Shown: piece after piece, positions 1 through 8,953 of the stretch
Layout: every line of letters starts with the position of its first letter
Numbering within the stretch: position 1 is the stretch's first letter
Assembly (NCBI GenBank): GCA_003116975.1
Contig: BGKB01000045.1
Coordinates: 124,001-188,000, forward strand
Source: Aurantiochytrium sp. KH105
Lineage: Eukaryota; Sar; Bigyra; Thraustochytrida; Thraustochytriidae
Reading direction: 5' to 3'
Length of the DNA stretch: 64,000 nt
Made by a program: the position numbers and the translations under genes
The notes under the pieces: generated by a model
What the model was told of the DNA's origin: nothing
Seen by the model: the letters and a program-made list of their open reading frames with translations, nothing else
Databases searched by the model: none

Positions 1-1595
1 TCGACGACGCCATTTGCAACATCATCAAAGAGACCGCCCTCGATGCCGACAGCATAGGCGCCTGGGTTCTTGGTGCGACAATACTCGGCCCGATTCATGG
101 CTCCCTTGCGAGTTTCTGCGTCGCCCATGGGCTGGTCATTGACACCCGAAGGAGCATCAATTCCGCGAAACTCGAAACGCTTCTCCAGCCCATCAAAGGC
201 GGACAAGAACCCCGCCTTAGCAGCATTGACCTTGACCGGATTGCGACTGCCTACGATGACGCGCGTGGTCCGCGGCTTGCCCGGCTCTCCGAGCGAGCGG
301 CGGAGCTGGAAAAGGTGCGAAAAGTAATTGTAGTAAAAGGTAGACTCGGAGATTTTGGGCACGAGGAGAGGCTTGAACTTGGTGAGCGTTTTGTCAAGGG
401 ACTCGGCGCGAACTGCAGCATCCCGGTCGCATACGTCCGCCAAGCTGAATGTAAAAGACGAGGATGTTTCTGGGTGTGGGTCGCGAAAGACGGCAAGATC
501 AACCTTGCCACCAGGACGTGTCAGCTTTTCAATCATGCCAAGGACAGACTGCTTTTTGGAAAGAACAGCGCGGCGCCACGCCTTGGTGCTGGGCAATGCC
601 TTGGCTGCAGAGAATCCGAAAACGCGCAGCTCCTCAGGCAGGGAGAACTTGAGCGGAGCCGTGTCGTCGTCATCCGGGTCGATGAGTGAGCGCGGTTCCA
701 TCTTGAACTTGTATTCAAGGAGCTTGGAAAACGCAAAGGCAAAGTCTTGGCGGAAACGCGTCGCGTCGGAGGCATAGAGCTCGATCCAAGCGCGCTCTCG
801 CGGCATTCCTTGCTGTTCTCGAGAGACCTGCTTGACGAAAAAGGAGTTGTCGAACGGCGCGTCGCAGTCGACAAGGCATTTGAGCACGACCTTTTCCTGC
901 GTCGAGAAAGACCGCAGATCCACATACGGCAACTCCTCAGCACGCCCGGGCCGCCAGGCAGCGCGAGGGCCACCAAGTTCTTCTACAGCGAGAACCCCGG
1001 CGAGGGTGTCGACGTCGTCACTGGAAAGTCCGTGCGCAGCGAAGCGGGCATGGACGGGGTCCAGGAGCGCGCGCGCTTGTTGCGCGAGCTTCTTGGCTCG
1101 CGTGCGGCGCTCGGCAGCTTCCGTGCTGTTTTCTTCGCCATCGAGATGACCGTGCCAGAACCACATGGCCTGCGCGACGCGCTGGGCGCATTGCTCAACG
1201 CGGAGGAGCGCGCGCAGCGAGATGGCTAGCTCTGAAAGGACTTTTTCATTTTCGACAAATACCTCGGATAGGAGCGCTATGACATGCGAAAAGTAGTTGA
1301 AGAAGAACACTTGTTCACTCGACGCGCGCTTTTTCGCCTCTGCAACCCTCGGGTCGAAGACGCTGGCTGCGGCCGCCGCGGACGCGTCGCGCCCGTTGCT
1401 CATATCAAACGAGAACATGAGCGCCTGGCTCGCCGGGTGCGCGCGACCAAAGACCGCTTCGCCGTGCTGCGAGAGCTCGCGCACGAGCTCCTCCAGCTTG
1501 CTTGTGTCGGCCAGCTCCTCCGCCCTCCCACGCACCTTTTCCGCAGCGCGAAAGCCCAGTACCGCGCGCACGGCATCGCGCCCGGCTGCCGCCAT
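1..1595 (-). CDS. BSD-domain protein fused to YjjX/DUF84-type NTPase, 3' end off the window
   Basis: An open frame reads leftward from the ATG at 1595 (the first Met after an in-frame stop at 1617-1619) to the window edge, 531 codons so far. Two similar segments fit BSD domains: one containing FFFNYFSHVIALL (near 1300) and one containing VPKISESTFYYNYFSHLFQL (about 300-360), both with the F/Y-Y-F core. Directly after the second, at about 260-20, comes VIVGSRNPVKVNAAKAGF followed by SGVNDQPMGDAETRKGAMNR and a GIEGG segment. This is the pattern of the inosine/xanthosine triphosphatase family (E. coli YjjX, DUF84), which hydrolyses non-canonical ITP/XTP. The stretch between the BSD-like segments is not recognised. 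BSD domains occur in TFIIH p62 and synapse-associated proteins, with poorly defined function. No intron boundary is obvious between the domains, so a true fusion is likely but not proven. Confidence 0.75.
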   Translation of the reverse strand, partial: MAAAGRDAVRAVLGFRAAEKVRGRAEELADTSKLEELVRELSQHGEAVFGRAHPASQALMFSFDMSNGRDASAAAAASVFDPRVAEAKKRASSEQVFFFNYFSHVIALLSEVFVENEKVLSELAISLRALLRVEQCAQRVAQAMWFWHGHLDGEENSTEAAERRTRAKKLAQQARALLDPVHARFAAHGLSSDDVDTLAGVLAVEELGGPRAAWRPGRAEELPYVDLRSFSTQEKVVLKCLVDCDAPFDNSFFVKQVSREQQGMPRERAWIELYASDATRFRQDFAFAFSKLLEYKFKMEPRSLIDPDDDDTAPLKFSLPEELRVFGFSAAKALPSTKAWRRAVLSKKQSVLGMIEKLTRPGGKVDLAVFRDPHPETSSSFTFSLADVCDRDAAVRAESLDKTLTKFKPLLVPKISESTFYYNYFSHLFQLRRSLGEPGKPRTTRVIVGSRNPVKVNAAKAGFLSAFDGLEKRFEFRGIDAPSGVNDQPMGDAETRKGAMNRAEYCRTKNPGAYAVGIEGGLFDDVANGVV

Positions 1596-2552
1596 CCGGT
1601 GCTCGCACGTCCACCACTACAACCACCACTACGACTACAACTGCTGCTTGCCACCGCGCGCGAGGCGACGCTCGCCGTGCGTCTGCAGCAAGGCGTTCGA
1701 GCCCCAGAGCCGGGGCCTCGGTCCCTCGCGCCGCAGCCGCACGTGGTTGATTTGCCTGCTTCTTTTGGCTCCACGCTTTTCGTCGACGAGTTGGGCCTCG
1801 GGGGCTTTCTTGGGTCTTGCTCTCACAAGATAGATACTACAGTTGTTGAAGCCTGCAATCCTGCGAGCCCAAGAGCGACGCCAGCAGCCAGCAGCTTGTA
1901 CCGCCGTCGTCGAAGCACTGCATCTGCAGCGAGCAGATGATGGATGCGAAGCCACGCAAAGGACGCGAAAGAGCGGTTCGTTTTGCTTGCTCCAAGACGT
2001 CGCTCAAGACCAGCTCAAGGCTCACAGTCTTCGCACCTCGTGAAAACGATACGCACAGGAGTAGGCCGGCCTTGCAGCGTGGCTTGTGGACCTTGGCTCG
2101 GGTCGTTCGGTAACACGCAGCTGTGCAAGGCATCTTGCTCCCCGCCGAGTCTTCTCTTTGCCACGTGCTCACCTTTGGTGCTTCTCGTATGCATCTGTCA
2201 TGTGAGAACGAGGTTCCTTCGGCCGCCATTTTGCTCCTGCTTCTTTATGAAAATGGAGACAAATGAATCAGGGCAGGACTCGGGGCAGGACATCTCCAGC
2301 ATCAGGTCCTCCACGCGAGGCTCGCCAGCCCAGAGGGCACCGTGGAATCCGCCTCCGCGTTCCCATTCCCTCCCATCGTGCCGCAGCATGGGGACTTGGT
2401 GATCAGCCAGGTGCAATCGATGCGATGCGATCGATGCGATCGATCGGTCGGTCGGCCGGTCGATCGACCACCAAAGACCAAAGACCAATCGCCCGAGCTC
2501 GCGGGCGCAGGGAGCGCGGCGCGAGGGCGAGCCCGGGCCTCGCAGCGCGGAG
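1596..2552. other. Intergenic region between divergent genes
   Basis: This region separates the divergently transcribed BSD-NTPase and release-factor genes and probably holds both promoters. At 2420-2470 there is a GATC/GGTC-rich low-complexity run, and from 2500 the sequence becomes very GC-rich. I see no convincing coding region, TATA box or RNA gene. Confidence 0.5.
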
Positions 2553-3947
2553 ATGCGGCTCGGCGGCAGCGGCGTCGCGCGCGCCGTCCTCGCGGGGGCG
2601 GCGCGGGCCCGCGTGCGCGCGCGCGCAGGCATGGGCGCGGCGCAGCCACCCGCGCTCGCGCGCGCGGGGCTCGGCGCGGCGGCGCGCGGGCCGGAGCCCG
2701 CGGCGCTGCGGCGCGCGGCTGGCGCGTGGGGGCCAGCGCGGCTGATGAGCGGCACCGCGGACGGCGGCGGCGGCGAGCAGAGCAAGAGCACGAGTCTGCA
2801 TACCGTGCAGGAGGTCTTCCGATCGGTGTCCAGCAAGGTCGAGGCCGTCCGCGTCAAGCTCGAGACACGCGGCGTGCGCGAAAAGGTGGCCGAGCTCGCC
2901 AAGGAGCTTGCGCGCGAGGATCTGTGGGACAATCCGGATCGCGCGGGTAAAATCAGCCGGGAACACGCCGCCCTCGCAGACATGATTGAATCGCTCGACG
3001 CCTTCACGACGGCCATGGACAATGCCGTCGAGATGGCCACCATGGCCGATGAGGAAGGTGAAACTCAGGTCATTGCGGACTGCCTCAGCGAGCTGGACCA
3101 GATCGAGACGCAGGTGAAACGCTTTCATCTCAATATGCTTCTTGACCATCCGGCCGATCGCCTCGGATGTATTATTGAGCTCGCCGCCGGAGCTGGCGGA
3201 ACCGAGTCCTGCGACTGGACGGAAATGCTTCTTGACATGTACAAGCGCTGGGGCGAGCAGTCCGGATATCAGTCAACGATTACAGACACTTCTCCTGGCA
3301 CTGAGGCTGGGCTGCGCTCGGCGGTCCTGCAAATTAGCGGACTCAACGCGTACGGCTGGGCCAAGGCCGAGACCGGCGTGCACCGCATGGTCCGCATCTC
3401 AGAGTATGACTCGAATGGCCGGCGTCAGACTTGCTTTGCGCAAGTCAATGTCATGCCTCTCATGGATGACGATGATGACAACTTTATTGAAATTGACCCC
3501 GCAGATTTGAAGATCGACACGTACCGGGCCTCGGGTGCTGGCGGGCAGCACGTCAACACCACCGAATCGGCTGTGCGCGTGACCCACTTGCCCACGGGCG
3601 TTATTGCTCAGTGCCAGGCTGAACGTTCGCAGCACCGCAACAAGGCCATGGCAATGTCAGTTCTGCGTTCGCGTCTTTTGGAACGCAAGCTTCAGGCGGA
3701 GCGAGATGCTCGACGGGAGCAGCGTAACTCACTTGGCGACAATTCCTGGGGCAATCAGATTCGTTCCTACGTGCTTCACCCCTACAAACTTGTCAAGGAC
3801 CACCGCACCAATCATGAGACGCCGCAGGCTCTTGCTGTGCTCAAAGGCGAGCCCGAATACCTCACGCCCTTCATGGAGTCTTATCTCGCGCAGACTGCTG
3901 CGGACGAAGATGCCGTTCAAGGCGGTGAGTCCACTTCTCCCGCATGA
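2553..3947 (+). CDS. prfB: Organellar peptide chain release factor 2 (RF2)
   Basis: 464 residues. The first ~65 are rich in Ala and Arg without acidic residues, as in a mitochondrial presequence. The rest is a full class I release factor: a helical N-terminal domain, then GAGGTESCDWTEMLLDMYKRW, then the catalytic GGQ at residues 330-332 in SGAGGQHVNTTESAVR, which triggers peptidyl-tRNA hydrolysis. HVNTTESAVR and CQAERSQHRNKAMAM match the RF2 branch rather than RF1. Oddity: the tripeptide that reads the stop codon, S-P-F in bacterial RF2, is S283-E284-Y285 here (RISEYDSNGRRQT). The first ATG of the frame is used because it gives a plausible presequence. The protein should act in the mitochondrion; a plastid cannot be excluded from the sequence alone. 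Confidence 0.93.
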   Translation: MRLGGSGVARAVLAGAARARVRARAGMGAAQPPALARAGLGAAARGPEPAALRRAAGAWGPARLMSGTADGGGGEQSKSTSLHTVQEVFRSVSSKVEAVRVKLETRGVREKVAELAKELAREDLWDNPDRAGKISREHAALADMIESLDAFTTAMDNAVEMATMADEEGETQVIADCLSELDQIETQVKRFHLNMLLDHPADRLGCIIELAAGAGGTESCDWTEMLLDMYKRWGEQSGYQSTITDTSPGTEAGLRSAVLQISGLNAYGWAKAETGVHRMVRISEYDSNGRRQTCFAQVNVMPLMDDDDDNFIEIDPADLKIDTYRASGAGGQHVNTTESAVRVTHLPTGVIAQCQAERSQHRNKAMAMSVLRSRLLERKLQAERDARREQRNSLGDNSWGNQIRSYVLHPYKLVKDHRTNHETPQALAVLKGEPEYLTPFMESYLAQTAADEDAVQGGESTSPA

Positions 3948-4387
3948 ATCAACCCATGCCTCACCTCTAAACATCACCACACCACGTCGCCTCGGAATGA
4001 GCTAGTCCCCGTAGGTCGTCGTCATGGTACCCAAGAAAAAGTGCATTTTATGTTAGCCCCCTGGCCTTGCTTTCGACGAACCTGTCTCGTTGTCTATCTC
4101 ATTTCATGTCCTGTTTTGCAGCATCGAGAGCTCGCCCGAGAGGTCCTGGGAGCTCACCCGAGAGGTTTTGAGTCGTCCGGTAAATGAGATGCCACGGGCC
4201 ATCATCATGACGACCTCAGCGGAAAGTCGCAGTCGATGACGCCGCTCGCCCATGGTAAAGAAGGTGAGGTGGCGGCGGCGATCGCGAGGGAGACAAGGGA
4301 GGTCATCAATCCATCCAGCAGATCAGATCGTATCGCGCGTGGCGGAGGCAGAGGCCCCGGCGCGGCGGCCCGGCGCAGACGGGCACC
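3948..4387. other. Short intergenic region
   Basis: This carries the 3' end of the release-factor transcript and the leader of the kinesin gene. I see no ORF or motif of note, except that the kinesin ATG sits in a strong start context (gcaccATGg). Confidence 0.5.
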
Positions 4388-7300
4388 ATGGCGACGGAGG
4401 GGGAAGACACCGTGGCGTACTGGAAACAAGCCGCGCAGCAGCGGCAGGAGGAGCTCGATGAGTTCATGGAGTCGAGCCGAGAGCTTGAGGAGGCGCTTGA
4501 AAGCGAGCTGAGCGCAAGCGAAGAACGCCTGGCGGGCTTGCAGCGCGAGCTCGCGCAGCGCACCGACGAGCTCGAAAAGGCGCGCGCCAAAAGCGCCGAC
4601 GCGGGTCCTCGCATGCTCGCAGTCGAGGAAAAAAATCGCACGCTCCAGAGTGAACTTGCGGCCGCGGCGACCAAGTGTCGCACGCTCGAGACCAGCAATG
4701 ACGAGCTCGAGGGCAAACTGCGCATCCTTGAAGCATCTGTGGAGGACCTCAAGCACCAGGCTGAACAGCAGCTCGAGCAAAACGTTTTCGTTCAAGAAGA
4801 AAGGGACCAAGAAAAAGAATCGCAACAGCGCTTGCGCGATGAGCTCAACGAGGCTCGCTCCGAGCTCCTGGCCTTGCAAGGAGCCAAAGCTGATCAGAAC
4901 TCCAAAGATGCGCAAAAACTGCAAAAACAGGTAGAACAATTTGAGGCGCAGCTGTCTGAGGCGCAGGATCTTGTCTCTCGCTCCCAAGATGAAGTGGACT
5001 CGCTCAAGCAGCAGCTTGCCGACGCGCAAAAGGCTGCCGAGGATGCCCAACAAACCGCGGGACGAGGGTCTGAGAATAGCCAAAAAGAAATCGATTCTCT
5101 CACACAGCAGCTTACCGATGCGCAAAAGGCCGCTCAGGACGCTCAAAAGGCTGCCGGCCAAGAAGCTGAAACATTTCGAGAAGAGATTGCTTCTCTGAAA
5201 CAGCAGCTTGCCGATACGCAAAAGGCTGTCGCGGACGCCCAGGACTCTGCTGGCCAAGGCTCCGAAATGCACAAGAAAGAGATCGAATCTCTTACGCAGC
5301 AGCTTGTCGAGGCGCAAAAGGCCGTCCAGAATGCTCAAGAAGTTGCCGGCCAAGACGCTGAAACGACGAGCGAAGAGATTGCTTCTCTCAAGCAGCAGCT
5401 TGCCGACGCGCAAAAGGCTGTCGCAGACGTCCAGGACTCTGCTGGCCAAGGTTCTGCGGCAAGTCAGAGAGAGATTGATGAACTCAAGCAGCAGCTCGCG
5501 GATGCGCTAAAGTCCGCGCAAGAGGCTCAGGAGACTGCTGGCAAAGACGCCGAGGCATTCAAGGCAGAAATCGATACCCTCAAGCAGCAGCTTGGTGATG
5601 CACAGAATGCTGCTCAGGCCGCTCAAGACTCTGCCGGCCAAGGCTCTGCGGCAAGTCAAAGGGAAGTTGATGAACTCAAGCAGCAGCTTGCGGACGCGCA
5701 AAAGACCGTACAAGAGGCCCAAGAGGCTGCTGGCCACAACGCCGAGACATACAAAGCAGAGATTGACAGTCTCAAGCAGCAGCTTGGTGATGCGCAAAGT
5801 GCTGCGCTCGATGCCCAGAAAAAGAGCGAGAATGGATCCGTGGCTTACGACAAAGAATTGGAGCTGCTCAGGACGCAGCTTGCAGAAGCGCAGCAGACAG
5901 CGGAGTCTACGCGCGACGAAGCCGTCGAAGTCGTCAGGAAACAGCTCGTAGAGGCGCAAGAGGCCGCAGCAAGGGCCTCGCAGACGCAGGCAGACCAAGT
6001 GCAGACACTTGAAAAGCAGATCGCGACGCTACAGGACCAACTTGCCCAAGTCGAAGAGAAAGCGGAGGACTTGGCAAAATCTGCTGCTCTCGAGACCAAG
6101 GCGCGCGATCAGGAAGCGGAGACTCTCCGGCATCAGCTTGCTGATGCGGAACGAGCCGCTGAAGCTGCCATCGCTTCCGCTGGCGAGGGTAACAAAACTC
6201 GAGACGAAGAGGTCGCCTCACTCAAGAAGCAACTCGCCGAAATGGAAGTGGCTGCCGAAGAGCTGGCAACGTCTGCAGAGCAAGAGTCGAAGGCCCGTCA
6301 GGAAGAGGTGGACACGCTCACGCAAAAGCTCCAAGATGCCCATAAAAGGGCTGAAGAGGCTTCGAGACAGGAAACCGACGCGCGCGCTCAAGCCATTGCT
6401 TCCCTCGAGCATCAGCTTTCGGAGGCGCAGGACGCAGCGGAAACGGCTAGACTTGCAGCTGAGGAGAAGCTTCACGCCGCGCAAGCGGCTCATGAAAATG
6501 CACTTGCCAAGCTCGAAGAGGAAGTTGAACAGTTGCGTTCGGAGCGGAGCATTGCCGGGGACGCGGACAAAGAGCTGCAAGCAGAGCTGGAGGATGCTCT
6601 TGCGCAAACCGCAAAGCTCCGGGCGAGCAATGCTGACCTCGAGGTGGCGCTCGTGGAGGCGCAAGGAGCTGCCGAATCGAGCAAGGCGGAGGAAAAGGTG
6701 TTTGCAGCCGCGCTCGAAGAGGAACGTGGCATCGCCGAGCGCCAGGTACAACTGGTGCGCGACGAGCTTGCCGAGGTGCAGTCGAGTTTTGCAGAGGAAC
6801 GACAGGTGGTCCTAAACTTGCGCAAGCAGCTCGCTCAGGTTGGCGAGCAGCTCGAAGCGGAGCGGGAGGCACGCCGCTCGATGGCGACGGCGTCGTCATT
6901 GCCAACTAGCGTCGAGAGCTTGCGCACAGCCTACACTGCGCAGTTACGAACGAATGCGTCTTTGCTGTCGCGCATGCAAAAGATGCGCGGCAATATTCTT
7001 GTGTGCTGCCGTATTCGACCGGCTCTCCCGCATGAGGGTGCCATTGCTGAAGCCTCCCCCTGCGTGGCAGCGCTGAGCTCGGAAGAGGTTTCGTTTCAAA
7101 ATGACAAGACCAAAACGGTGCGGCCCTTTGCTTTCGATCGGGTCTTTGCACCGACCGCGACGCAAGCGCAGCTCAACAACGAAGTATCTGCGCTAGGGCT
7201 CGCCGAATCCGTCGTGGGTGGCACGAACGCCTGCATCATGGCCTACGGACAGACGGGCAGTGGCAAGACGTACACCATGGATGGTCCAGAGGACAACCCC

Positions 7301-8953
7301 GGCGTGAACGCGAGGGCTATCAAGCGCGTGTTCGAGTTGACGCAGATGCTCGAGAGCTCTGGGCAGTCCTCCTACAGGGTCCGTCTAGGCATGGTCGAAA
7401 TATACAACGACGAGGTCCGCGATCTCTTATCCTCTGGCGTCGCCGACGCGCAACTGCGCGCGGACGCCGCAAATGGCAGCTCGCGCACAATGGGCTCGAT
7501 GCACTCGCCAGTGCTGAGCAACGGTAATAGCGACGCTTTGGAGACGTCTTCTGTCGGGTCGGCAGCGACTTCTTTCACGCAGTCATCACGAGTTGGCGAC
7601 GCGGCGCGTAACCCGCGCCGCGCGCGTACCCTCGGCCTGCCCGACATGCACTGGGTCGCGTGCGAGAATGCTGATCGCGTCGATGAGGTTTTGTGTGTGG
7701 GTCGCGCCAACCGCGCGACGGCGGCAACAGATCTGAATGAGCACAGTTCGCGCTCGCATCTGATCATCATTCTCGAGGTCCAGGGATCATCCTCCGAGGA
7801 CATTTCGGTGAACATGACGGGCCGCTTGTACCTCGTGGACCTGGCCGGTTCGGAGCGAGTTTCAAAGTCCAAGGTCGAGGGATCACGTCTGGATGAAACC
7901 AAACATATTAACCGCTCACTTGCGGCACTGGGCGACGTTCTCGAGGCGCTCGATAGCAAGGATCGCAACCGACATGTGCCGTACCGCAACTCTAAGCTGA
8001 CGCACATGTTGCAGCCTGTTCTGGGTGGTAATTCGCGAACGATGATGATCTTGGCGGTGCCTCCTTCGCCAAGCAGCGCGCAGGAGACTCTCTTTTCGCT
8101 GCAATTTGCAGCTCGCGCACGCAACATTGAGCTGGGAGCGGCCAAACGACGCGTCCAGGTGAAGAGCACGATGGCCGAGATGCAAACGCTGCGTGCCCAG
8201 CTAGCGGAGACCAAGGCCGGTAAACAAAAGGCGGACGCCAAGATTGCTGATCTGAAACGCAAGCTGCACATTACGGAGCAGGCCATGTCGGCCATCAAGT
8301 CGGAAGGAACAAAAAAGGAGGATGCTTTGCGGAAGCGCACGGACCGCGAAACGCAGCATGTTGCCAAGGAGGTTGCTGACTTGCGGGCCAAGCTTAGTGC
8401 AACGCGAGAGTCGCTCAAGGAGGCCAAGGGCGAGGCTGAAGCGGAGCGCCGCAAGCTCAAGGTTGAGCACAAGTCTCTTGCACAAGCCAAGGCCACGGCA
8501 GAGCGCCGCGTGCTCGAGATGGAGGTGATGTTGGAGAAACAGCGCGCCGAACTCTTGCGTTTACGTGCTGCAGTCTCGGAGCGGGAAAACATTTCTCCAA
8601 AGGTGAACCGCTCACGTCGGCCGGCTCCTGGCGCTGGTGCGGTCGCCGGAGGACGTTCGCGCGCAACGTCAAATGCATCGACGGCCAGCGCCACAACGCC
8701 GGTTCGTGCGGCCAGCAGTAAGTCTCTTTCTCGGGTCCCGGCACCGCGCCACGAGCCGCCGAGCCCTCCATCAGCTTCTTCGGATGGGCCTGCAACAGGT
8801 ATTGAGGAAAGCGCAAGTGCAAGCAATGCCCATGGGTCGGGTGTCACGCGCGCAGCTGAGTTCACGAGCCGTATTGCAGCGCCGACGGCATCGTCATCGG
8901 CCCGATTTCGGTCAATGATTCCGAAACCTGGGCGTTCGACGTCGAGCAGATAG
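4388..8953 (+). CDS. Kinesin-14 family motor with long coiled-coil stalk
   Basis: 1,521 residues in one exon. Residues 1-860 are almost all predicted coiled coil, including nine 32-residue repeats at 204-491. The motor spans about 868-1250. The neck/motor junction reads MRGNILVCCRIRP, as in kinesin-14 motors. The P-loop GQTGSGKT is at 954-961. Switch I is NEHSSRSH and switch II is DLAGSER, followed by HINRSLAALGDVLEAL and PYRNSKLTHML. An insertion of about 65 low-complexity residues (about 1017-1081) follows DLLSSG in the motor. After the motor come ~150 residues of coiled coil and a Ser/Pro/Ala-rich basic tail ending in RFRSMIPKPGRS, an SxIP-like EB1-binding motif. Kinesin-14s move toward microtubule minus ends and act in spindles or transport. 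The 270-residue extension after the motor is longer than usual. Class assignment rests on the neck sequence and motor position. Confidence 0.92.
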   Translation: MATEGEDTVAYWKQAAQQRQEELDEFMESSRELEEALESELSASEERLAGLQRELAQRTDELEKARAKSADAGPRMLAVEEKNRTLQSELAAAATKCRTLETSNDELEGKLRILEASVEDLKHQAEQQLEQNVFVQEERDQEKESQQRLRDELNEARSELLALQGAKADQNSKDAQKLQKQVEQFEAQLSEAQDLVSRSQDEVDSLKQQLADAQKAAEDAQQTAGRGSENSQKEIDSLTQQLTDAQKAAQDAQKAAGQEAETFREEIASLKQQLADTQKAVADAQDSAGQGSEMHKKEIESLTQQLVEAQKAVQNAQEVAGQDAETTSEEIASLKQQLADAQKAVADVQDSAGQGSAASQREIDELKQQLADALKSAQEAQETAGKDAEAFKAEIDTLKQQLGDAQNAAQAAQDSAGQGSAASQREVDELKQQLADAQKTVQEAQEAAGHNAETYKAEIDSLKQQLGDAQSAALDAQKKSENGSVAYDKELELLRTQLAEAQQTAESTRDEAVEVVRKQLVEAQEAAARASQTQADQVQTLEKQIATLQDQLAQVEEKAEDLAKSAALETKARDQEAETLRHQLADAERAAEAAIASAGEGNKTRDEEVASLKKQLAEMEVAAEELATSAEQESKARQEEVDTLTQKLQDAHKRAEEASRQETDARAQAIASLEHQLSEAQDAAETARLAAEEKLHAAQAAHENALAKLEEEVEQLRSERSIAGDADKELQAELEDALAQTAKLRASNADLEVALVEAQGAAESSKAEEKVFAAALEEERGIAERQVQLVRDELAEVQSSFAEERQVVLNLRKQLAQVGEQLEAEREARRSMATASSLPTSVESLRTAYTAQLRTNASLLSRMQKMRGNILVCCRIRPALPHEGAIAEASPCVAALSSEEVSFQNDKTKTVRPFAFDRVFAPTATQAQLNNEVSALGLAESVVGGTNACIMAYGQTGSGKTYTMDGPEDNPGVNARAIKRVFELTQMLESSGQSSYRVRLGMVEIYNDEVRDLLSSGVADAQLRADAANGSSRTMGSMHSPVLSNGNSDALETSSVGSAATSFTQSSRVGDAARNPRRARTLGLPDMHWVACENADRVDEVLCVGRANRATAATDLNEHSSRSHLIIILEVQGSSSEDISVNMTGRLYLVDLAGSERVSKSKVEGSRLDETKHINRSLAALGDVLEALDSKDRNRHVPYRNSKLTHMLQPVLGGNSRTMMILAVPPSPSSAQETLFSLQFAARARNIELGAAKRRVQVKSTMAEMQTLRAQLAETKAGKQKADAKIADLKRKLHITEQAMSAIKSEGTKKEDALRKRTDRETQHVAKEVADLRAKLSATRESLKEAKGEAEAERRKLKVEHKSLAQAKATAERRVLEMEVMLEKQRAELLRLRAAVSERENISPKVNRSRRPAPGAGAVAGGRSRATSNASTASATTPVRAASSKSLSRVPAPRHEPPSPPSASSDGPATGIEESASASNAHGSGVTRAAEFTSRIAAPTASSSARFRSMIPKPGRSTSSR
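4997..5860 (+). repeat. Nine tandem 96-bp units encoding 32-residue coiled-coil repeats
   Basis: Within the kinesin stalk nine consecutive units of exactly 32 codons follow the pattern [D/E/A]-x-L-K-Q-Q-L-x-[D/E]-A-Q-[K/N]-x-[A/V], then A-Q-x-x-A-G, ending in E-[I/V/L]. Unit starts are at residues 204, 236, 268, 300, 332, 364, 396, 428 and 460. A partial tenth unit follows. Units differ mainly at the Gly-flanked linker, which alternates between forms such as GQGS and GQDA. Confidence 0.95.

Noticed and set aside
680-860. Possible heme-peroxidase similarity (LYASDATRFRQDFAFAFSKL) in the BSD-NTPase protein
   Set aside because: The short resemblance to ascorbate peroxidase lacks any of the flanking heme-binding motifs.
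1284-1940. 218-codon plus-strand frame over the start of the BSD-NTPase gene
   Set aside because: It lies opposite a frame with recognisable BSD-like sequence and has no structure of its own.
2198-3149. Minus-strand open frames over the release-factor gene
   Set aside because: The plus strand encodes an unmistakable RF2; the antisense products are Ala/Arg-rich shadows.
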